Shown piece after piece: positions 58,954 to 64,000 of a stretch of DNA of 64,000 bases. The notes beneath the pieces are model-generated. The model was given only the letters and a program-made list of their open reading frames with translations, was not told the DNA's origin and made no database searches. This DNA is from Ideonella margarita (GTDB taxonomy: Bacteria; Pseudomonadota; Gammaproteobacteria; Burkholderiales; Burkholderiaceae_C), in the NCBI RefSeq assembly GCF_038066635.1, contig NZ_JBBUTI010000015.1, forward strand, positions 46,764 through 110,763, given 5' to 3'. Within the stretch, counting starts at the first letter, position 1; each line of letters opens with the position of its first letter. The position numbers and the translations under genes were made by a program.

Positions 58954-60000
58954 TCAGGGCAGGGCCAGGAACGCGCCCGCGGGCACCTGCTGCAGATGAT
59001 GGCAGCGCGGTGACAGCGGCGCGTTGGCGTGTGCACAGGCCGCGTCACGGTCCAGCGACCACACGTACAGGCCGGCCAGGCCCAGGCGGCTGGCATCCGC
59101 CTGCATGCGCCGCGCGTCGTCGATGCTGAAGACGTTCTCCGCCACATCGTTTCGGCCCAGCATGCCGGTGAGGGCGATGCGCGACAGCGGCCAGCCGAAG
59201 CGCTGGTGCAGGTTGCGTGCGGCCTGCGCCCCCGAGGCGCCCATGTCGCAGCGGGCCGGCTGGCTGTTGGCCTGCAGCACGCAGTTGGCGGTGCTGGCCG
59301 GGCCATAGTTCATCACCATCAGGTTCACCACCGCCTGATCGAAGCGGTATTTCTTCAGGGCCGCCATCACCGCGGCGCCGGTGGCATTCACGCCGCCGGC
59401 CTGGCCGTCACTGGCGGCCAGCGTGGCCACCGTGAAGCTGATCTGCAGGGCGGGCTGGCGCTGGGCCAGCTGCTGGGCCAGGCGCACCAGGTCGTCGATC
59501 TGCTGCGGGGTTTGGCGACCTTCGATGTCGAAGTCGAAACCAGCCAGCGCCGGGTGGGCGTAGCGCGCAGCGAAGCGGGCCATGCCGGCCTCGGTGCCGC
59601 AGGTGAACACACCGGCTTCACCACCGGTGGACACCACGAAGCGCAGGCCCGCCTGGGCAAAGGCCGGGGCATTCACGGCCACCAGCCGGTCGGCATCCAT
59701 GCCAGGCCCCCAGCTTTCCTGGCCGCATTCACCGCTGGCAAAGGCCCACATCACCTGGCGGGTGCGGGCCGGCAGCTGGCTCAGGCCTTGAGCTACCAGC
59801 GGCTTGGCCTGAGCATCGCCGGCCACGCTGCGCAGCACATGGGTGGTGGCATCAAAGCCCTGGGTCACGTCCTTGTAGGGCACGTAGGGCAGGGTGGGCT
59901 CAGCCGCGGTGGCGGGTGCGGCTTGCGCGCAGGCCAGCGTGCTCAGCGCTGCTGCCAGGCACAGGGCCAGGGCCATGCGGTTCGGAAAGAAGTGGGTCAT
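58954..60000 (-). CDS. Secreted GH18-like glycoside hydrolase (chitinase-like)
   Basis: Secreted protein of 348 residues. A signal peptide (about 1-26, ending in the TLACAQAAP region) could contain a lipobox-like Cys. The TIM-barrel region has the GH18 core AGFDFDIEG, keeping the D-x-D-x-E catalytic core though the usual first Asp of the motif is Ala. The later VVNLMVMNYGP and LYVWSLDRD fit GH18 substrate strands. The likely role is cleavage of chitin oligomers outside the cell. The ATG at 60000 is used; an in-frame GTG at 60015 touches the upstream terminator. It lies downstream of a TonB-dependent receptor. Confidence 0.82.
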   Translation of the reverse strand: MTHFFPNRMALALCLAAALSTLACAQAAPATAAEPTLPYVPYKDVTQGFDATTHVLRSVAGDAQAKPLVAQGLSQLPARTRQVMWAFASGECGQESWGPGMDADRLVAVNAPAFAQAGLRFVVSTGGEAGVFTCGTEAGMARFAARYAHPALAGFDFDIEGRQTPQQIDDLVRLAQQLAQRQPALQISFTVATLAASDGQAGGVNATGAAVMAALKKYRFDQAVVNLMVMNYGPASTANCVLQANSQPARCDMGASGAQAARNLHQRFGWPLSRIALTGMLGRNDVAENVFSIDDARRMQADASRLGLAGLYVWSLDRDAACAHANAPLSPRCHHLQQVPAGAFLALP

Positions 60001-60015
60001 GGTGGTGTCAGCCAC

Positions 60016-60048
60016 AAAAAAGCGGCCCGGTTGTGACGCCGGGCCGCT
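60016..60048 (-). terminator. Rho-independent terminator after the TonB-dependent receptor gene
   Basis: On the minus strand a perfect 10-bp stem AGCGGCCCGG / CCGGGCCGCT with an eight-base loop is followed by six T. It ends only 16 bp before the GH18 start, so it both closes the receptor transcript and stands directly ahead of the hydrolase gene. Confidence 0.92.
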
Positions 60049-60114
60049 GAAGGCAAAGGGGTGGGGCTGGTGGCTCCAAGGTGGTTGAAGCCGACAGCCC
60101 TCACAGGCGCTCGA

Positions 60115-62784
60115 TCAGAACTTCACGCGGGCACCGGCAAAGTACATCTTGCCAGCCTTGTAGACACCGGCGATCTGCGTCTGGTCCGTCTGGAAGACGG
60201 TCAGCAGCGGATCGGTCAGGTTCTGCGCTTCGAAGGTCAGGGTGACCTTGTCATTCACGTTGTAGTTGAACGCGAAGTTCAGCTGGCCGTTGGCGCTCTG
60301 GAAGTAGTCCTTGCCGCCACGGTTGCCCAGCTTGTAGGTCGAGCGGTGGCTGTAGGCCAGGCGGGCGCTCATGCGCTCATCTTCGTAGTAGGCGCCCAGG
60401 TTGTAGACGTCCTTCGAGGTGCCGTACAGCGAGCAGTCCTGCGTGGCCGAGCCGTTGCAGGTGCCGGTGGCCAGCTGGGTGGTCTGCTTGCCGTTGGCGT
60501 GGGTGTAGTTCGCTTCCACACCGAAGCCGGCGCCCAGGGCATGTTGCAGCATCAGCTCGATGCCCGTCATGCGGCCCTTGGTGTTCACCGGGCTCGACAC
60601 GTCATACAGCTCGATCTTGCCGCCGTTGGCCTGGTTGGCGTAGGGCAGCATCGAGTGGCCGTAGGCGATCACGCCGTTCAGCTGGCTGGCGAAGGCACCC
60701 ACCGACACCGCCGACTTCGGCGCGTAGTAGTACTCGGCCGAGACGTCGAAGTTGTTGCTGCGGATCGGCGTCAGGTAGGGGTTGGAGCCCACACCGTTCT
60801 TCTGCGTGTCGCGCAGGTCATTGCCGGCGAGCTGACCGAAGTCAGGGCGCGACATGCCGCGGTTCAGCGCCAGACGACCCACCAGGTCCTTGGCCAGGTC
60901 AGCGCGCAGGTTCAGGCTCGGCAGCACATCGGTGAAGCTTTGCTGGTAGCTCGGCACGCCACCCGGCAGGAAGGCGGCGATGTCTTCGCTGGTACGCACC
61001 AGACGCACACCGACGTTGCCGGAGACGGCGTCGGTCGGCTGCAGGTTCACCATCGCATAGGCGGCGTTGGTCTTTTCCTTGATGTCGAATTCCTGCTGCG
61101 TGGCGTGGGTGGTGAAGGTGGCGTACTTGGCGACCCACTGCTCCACGAACTCCTTGCTGATCTTGAACGGCAGGAAGCCTGGCGTCGGGTTGACCGGCAG
61201 GTTGCCGTACCAGCCTGCGGCGAAGTTGCCGACGGCCGAATCCGGGATGTTGGCTTCGTCAGAGGCGCCTGCGCCGAGCGTCATGCCCAGCTTGGTCAGG
61301 GTGCGGCGGTGCTGGGTGCTGCGGGCACCGAACTTGACCGACGGGGTCAGGTCCGAGGTCAGCTTCAGCGTGCCATCGACCTGGGCGTAGGTTTCGCTGT
61401 CGGTCGAGGAGGTGTAGCCGCCCCAGCCGCCGATGCCTGCGCCGCCCTTGACGAACTTGTCGCCGCCCGGCACGTTCAGGATGAAGATGCCTTCCGGGCT
61501 CAGGGTGTAGCCGGCGCCGTTGTTCCAGGCGCTCAGCACTTCAAAGCCGACGTCCTTGGTACGGCCGCCGCCGCTGGTGCGGCCGACCTTGCCGGTCAGG
61601 GTCAGGTCGTCATTGATGACCCACTTGCCGTCCAGGTTCAGGAACTTGGAGTCGGTCTTGGCGTCAGGGCGTGCCGCCACGTCTTCCACCACCGACCAGG
61701 CACCGGCCGAGCCGCCAACGGCGTCAAAGGCGTTCTTGTCATAGAACACGCTGGTGACGGTGTTGCCGCTCACCACCGGCGTGCCGGTGGGGCCGACGGC
61801 CTTGCCGTTCCAGCCCGGGCCGTTGACCGGGTTGATCACGTCGGCCATGTAGTTGGTGTTGAAGTTCTTGGCCTTCACCGTCGAGTAGAAGCCCGACAGG
61901 TTGAACATCAACTGGTTGTTCGGCTTGAACTGGGCTTCAACGTAGCCGCCTTCGCGCTTGCGTTCCTGCTCGAACAGCACGGCGCCGCTCAGCAGGCTGA
62001 TGTTCTTGCCGGCCATGGCCGCGTTCGGGTAGGTGGCGGGGGTCTTGTCCCACCACACGCCTTCCGAGCCTGCGCGCTGCAGGTGGCGGGCTTGCGAGAA
62101 CACCTGGCCCAGCAGGCCGAAGGTGTTGTCGTCGTTCTTCCAGTTCAGCAGGGCGCTGACGGACGGGTCGGTCTTGCGGGCAGCGGCCGAGTAGGCGGCT
62201 TCCACGCTGACCACGCCACTGAACGGGGCCTTGAAGTCCAGCGGATGGCGGGTCTCGATGTCCACGGTGCCGGCGGCGCCGCCTTCAGGCAGGTCAGCCT
62301 GCGACGACTTGTGCACCACCACGCGGCCGATCAGGTCGGACGGCAGCAGGGTGAAGGTGACGCTGCGGCCACCCGCGGCGATGTTCGGGCCGTACCAGTC
62401 ACCGGTCGACACCAGGTGGCCGTTCAGCGTGGTCAGGGTCAGCTGCGAGCTCAGGCCGCGCATCTGCACATGTTCGTTTTCACCGAAAGAGCCTTCGGCC
62501 GAGCCGGCGCTCGTGGTCGTCACGCCAGGCACGCGCTGCAGCGAGTCAGCGACGTTCTTGTCCGGCATCTTGCCCACGTCTTCGGCGGTGATCACCTCCA
62601 CCAGCGATTCAGCATTGCGCTTGGCTTGCAGCGACTTCTGCATCGAAGCGCGGATGCCCGTCACTTCAATGGTCTGGACATCGGATGCGGCGGGGGCGGC
62701 AGCCGGGGTGGCTTGCGACAGGGCGGACGTGCTCAACACCAGCAGGGCTGCGGCGGTGGCGACGGGGGTGAGTTGCAGTTTCAT
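60115..62784 (-). CDS. TonB-dependent receptor, carbohydrate type
   Basis: Outer-membrane 22-strand transporter of 889 residues in the TIGR01782-type family, often used by Gamma- and Betaproteobacteria for oligosaccharides. A signal peptide (about 1-24) leads to the TonB-box-like IEVTGIRASMQKS. The plug has the conserved DVGKMPDKNVADSLQRVPGV (about 71-90) and VQMRGLSS; the barrel ends in an aromatic-rich C-terminus (YFAGARVKF). The start at 62784 has GAGGAG. Next to a GH18 hydrolase and a GntR/UTRA regulator, chito-oligosaccharides or GlcNAc are likely cargo, but this is inference. Confidence 0.93.
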   Translation of the reverse strand: MKLQLTPVATAAALLVLSTSALSQATPAAAPAASDVQTIEVTGIRASMQKSLQAKRNAESLVEVITAEDVGKMPDKNVADSLQRVPGVTTTSAGSAEGSFGENEHVQMRGLSSQLTLTTLNGHLVSTGDWYGPNIAAGGRSVTFTLLPSDLIGRVVVHKSSQADLPEGGAAGTVDIETRHPLDFKAPFSGVVSVEAAYSAAARKTDPSVSALLNWKNDDNTFGLLGQVFSQARHLQRAGSEGVWWDKTPATYPNAAMAGKNISLLSGAVLFEQERKREGGYVEAQFKPNNQLMFNLSGFYSTVKAKNFNTNYMADVINPVNGPGWNGKAVGPTGTPVVSGNTVTSVFYDKNAFDAVGGSAGAWSVVEDVAARPDAKTDSKFLNLDGKWVINDDLTLTGKVGRTSGGGRTKDVGFEVLSAWNNGAGYTLSPEGIFILNVPGGDKFVKGGAGIGGWGGYTSSTDSETYAQVDGTLKLTSDLTPSVKFGARSTQHRRTLTKLGMTLGAGASDEANIPDSAVGNFAAGWYGNLPVNPTPGFLPFKISKEFVEQWVAKYATFTTHATQQEFDIKEKTNAAYAMVNLQPTDAVSGNVGVRLVRTSEDIAAFLPGGVPSYQQSFTDVLPSLNLRADLAKDLVGRLALNRGMSRPDFGQLAGNDLRDTQKNGVGSNPYLTPIRSNNFDVSAEYYYAPKSAVSVGAFASQLNGVIAYGHSMLPYANQANGGKIELYDVSSPVNTKGRMTGIELMLQHALGAGFGVEANYTHANGKQTTQLATGTCNGSATQDCSLYGTSKDVYNLGAYYEDERMSARLAYSHRSTYKLGNRGGKDYFQSANGQLNFAFNYNVNDKVTLTFEAQNLTDPLLTVFQTDQTQIAGVYKAGKMYFAGARVKF

Positions 62785-62824
62785 GGGCTCCTCGGTGGAT
62801 GGGCTTGGGGGGTCGATCGATGAA

Positions 62825-62861
62825 TACCAATGTACTACCAAAGAGAACCAGTTGGCTACCA
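62825..62861 (-). promoter_or_regulatory. Phased TGGTA half-site array in the receptor promoter
   Basis: On the minus strand four half-sites TGGTA or TGGTT start at intervals of 11, 10 and 11 bp (plus-strand starts 62825, 62836, 62846, 62857), all in one direction. They lie 41-77 bp before the receptor start codon. The same paired spacing recurs upstream of the GntR gene, so this is a likely operator. Confidence 0.55.
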
Positions 62862-62978
62862 CTTGTTGCTAGGGAATGTCCCTGATGTGTCTGTTTCGTG
62901 ACGCGTCACCGGGGTGGTGCAGGTGGTGCACCAATGTGGACATCACTTCGGGTGAGGCCGGATGCGGAAATTGCGAGT

Positions 62979-63005
62979 CCTCTGGTATGCTAGTGGTACT
63001 AGAGG
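62979..63005 (+). promoter_or_regulatory. Operator candidate and promoter of the GntR gene
   Basis: The 27-bp dyad has arms CCTCTNGTA / TACNAGAGG, enclosing the 13-bp palindrome CTAGT-GGT-ACTAG and a direct repeat of TGGTA (starts 62983 and 62994). An extended -10 (TGGTATGCT, 62983-62991 region) overlaps it. Autoregulation by the GntR protein is likely. Confidence 0.5.
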
Positions 63006-63057
63006 TTTCAGACCTCACCTACCCAAACCCCGCAAGACCCCGGAGACTCCGTTCAAC

Positions 63058-63807
63058 ATGACCACGCCCCTGGTGGAGAGACTCTTGTCCGCCCTGGACG
63101 CCGGCAGCAGCCAGCCGCTGTATCAGCAGCTGCAGCGGGCCCTGCGCGACGCCATCGAGCAGCATGTGCTCGGGCCGGATGACGCGCTGCCGTCCGAGCG
63201 GCAACTGGCGCTGGACCTGGGCGTGTCGCGCATCACCGTGCGCAAGGCGATTGATGGTCTGGCCGGTGAGGGCCTGCTGGTGAGCCGGCAGGGCTCGGGC
63301 AATTTCGTCAATGCGCGCATCGACAAGAACTTCTCGAAGCTCACCTCCTTCTCTGAAGACATGCGCGCCCGCGGCCGCACGCCGCGCAGTGAATGGCTGC
63401 GCCGCACCGAAGGCACCGTGTCGCCGGAAGAAGCCATCAAGATGGCACTGAGCCCGGGCACCCTGGTGTACCGCTTCCACCGCCTGCGCTATGCCGACAA
63501 CGCGCCGATGGCGCTGGAGTACGCCACGGTGCTGGCGTCGGTGCTGCCGTCGCTCGACGCGGTGCAGGCCTCGCTGTATGACGCCCTGGAGCACGCAGGC
63601 TTTCGCCCGGTACGGGCCTTGCAACGCTTGCGGGCCCTGTTGCTGAACGAGGAACAGGCGGCCCTGCTGCAAGCCCAGCCCGGTGATGCCGGTTTGCTGG
63701 TCGAGCGGCTGGGCTACCTTCGCGACGGCCGCGCCGTCGAGCTGTCGCAGTCTTTCTACCGCGGCGACACTTATGACTTCATCGCCGAGTTGAACACCCA
63801 GGCCTGA
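63058..63807 (+). CDS. GntR-family regulator, HutC/UTRA subfamily (NagR/DasR-like)
   Basis: Transcriptional regulator of 249 residues. The N-terminal winged helix (about 20-85) contains LYQQLQRALRDAI, then LPSERQLALDLGVSRITVRK and LVSRQGSGNFV, all diagnostic of GntR. The UTRA effector domain follows (about 100-245), with the conserved RLRYADNAPMALE segment and the strand VELSQSFYRGDTYDF. HutC-type members that control amino-sugar genes sense GlcNAc-6-P or related phosphosugars. It is divergent from the receptor gene. TonB starts 14 bp downstream, so both share one transcript. Confidence 0.93.
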   Translation: MTTPLVERLLSALDAGSSQPLYQQLQRALRDAIEQHVLGPDDALPSERQLALDLGVSRITVRKAIDGLAGEGLLVSRQGSGNFVNARIDKNFSKLTSFSEDMRARGRTPRSEWLRRTEGTVSPEEAIKMALSPGTLVYRFHRLRYADNAPMALEYATVLASVLPSLDAVQASLYDALEHAGFRPVRALQRLRALLLNEEQAALLQAQPGDAGLLVERLGYLRDGRAVELSQSFYRGDTYDFIAELNTQA

Positions 63808-63821
63808 CAAGACCCAGCCGA

Positions 63822-64000
63822 ATGAACTATTCCGACAATCCACTAGAGAAGAAGAACAAGGCCACGGGCCTGTTGATCGTGGCCGGCCTGCACGTGGTGC
63901 TGGGCTGGGCGCTGGTCAACGGCCTGGCGCGCAAGATCGTCGAGGTGGTGAAGGCGCCGATCGAGACGAAGATCATCGAAGAGATCAAGCCGCCGCCCCC
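63822..64000 (+). CDS. TonB energy-transducing protein, 3' end cut by the window
   Basis: The first 59 residues of a TonB-family protein; the rest is outside the window. It has a short charged cytoplasmic N-terminus (LEKKNKATG), one transmembrane helix (about 16-35, LLIVAGLHVVLGWALVNGL) with the TonB-type His facing the ExbBD complex, and then IIEEIKPPPP, the start of the proline-rich spacer. It lies 14 bp after the GntR gene and opposite the receptor gene, so it is probably dedicated to that receptor; exbB/exbD may follow. Confidence 0.9.
   Translation, partial: MNYSDNPLEKKNKATGLLIVAGLHVVLGWALVNGLARKIVEVVKAPIETKIIEEIKPPP

Noticed and set aside
60061..62823. A 920-residue open frame opposite the TonB-dependent receptor
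   Set aside because: It is a low-complexity Val/Gly/His-rich shadow of the receptor gene, which has clear plug and barrel motifs and a Shine-Dalgarno.
1..64000. Insertion sequence, prophage, integron, toxin-antitoxin or CRISPR content
   Set aside because: No transposase, integrase, phage protein, antitoxin pair or regular repeat array was recognised. Gene order and composition look chromosomal throughout.

Overview
The window looks like one contiguous, GC-rich stretch of a betaproteobacterial chromosome, order Burkholderiales. The Leptothrix/Ideonella/Rubrivivax/Aquabacterium side of the order is my best guess; the genus is an inference. Supporting signs are the ftsA-ftsZ-lpxC end of the division cluster, dusB-fis-purH-ruvC, hisI-hisE followed by a DUF4870 gene, a HIT gene and tatABC, petABC-sspA-sspB, dciA next to secA, and a phasin. 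I see no insertion sequence, prophage, CRISPR array or rRNA. One tRNA-Thr(TGT) is present. Coding density is high, and most genes lie in short same-strand operons.

Layout. 0-3.9 kb: end of ftsA, ftsZ with a strong terminator, lpxC and a small membrane protein. 3.9-10.5 kb: a TetR repressor divergent from a complete RND efflux operon (adaptor, pump, outer-membrane factor), with an AcrR-type operator between them. 10.6-16.6 kb, minus strand: dusB, fis, purH, plsC-like, cdsA-like, ruvC and a dienelactone-hydrolase gene. 16.7-23.4 kb: YqaA-like membrane protein, M32 carboxypeptidase, phasin, a two-domain alcohol-forming fatty acyl-CoA reductase, a His-rich metal exporter divergent from a CadR-like MerR regulator, and a CusF-like periplasmic copper protein. 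23.5-33.6 kb: argB, a HAD nucleotidase, slmA, a DUF815 ATPase, a Nudix gene, hisI-hisE, DUF4870, HIT, tatABC, a DegS-like protease, a Nif3-like gene and pdxA. 33.6-44.2 kb: mscL, petABC, sspAB, tRNA-Thr, dciA, an M23 peptidase, secA and rdgC.

44.3-54.7 kb is the most unusual block. An NCS1-type permease is fused through an eight-cysteine linker to a hybrid histidine kinase. Its gene overlaps that of a LuxR-type response regulator, and a complete urea ABC importer, urtABCDE, follows. I infer that the permease part senses urea or a related nitrogen compound, or couples its transport to signalling, and that the regulator controls urt. A very strong hairpin between urtA and urtB probably sets the excess of binding protein over membrane parts.

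54.8-64 kb: a flavoprotein, a chemotaxis receptor and a GST, then what reads as a chitin or amino-sugar uptake locus. It holds a secreted GH18-like hydrolase, a carbohydrate-type TonB-dependent receptor, a GntR/UTRA regulator and a dedicated TonB cut by the window edge. Helically phased TGGTA half-sites lie in the receptor promoter and recur in the regulator promoter. The divisome genes (ftsA, ftsZ, slmA), envelope genes (lpxC, plsC/cdsA-like, M23, mscL) and export genes (secA, tat) make up an ordinary housekeeping core around these accessory systems.
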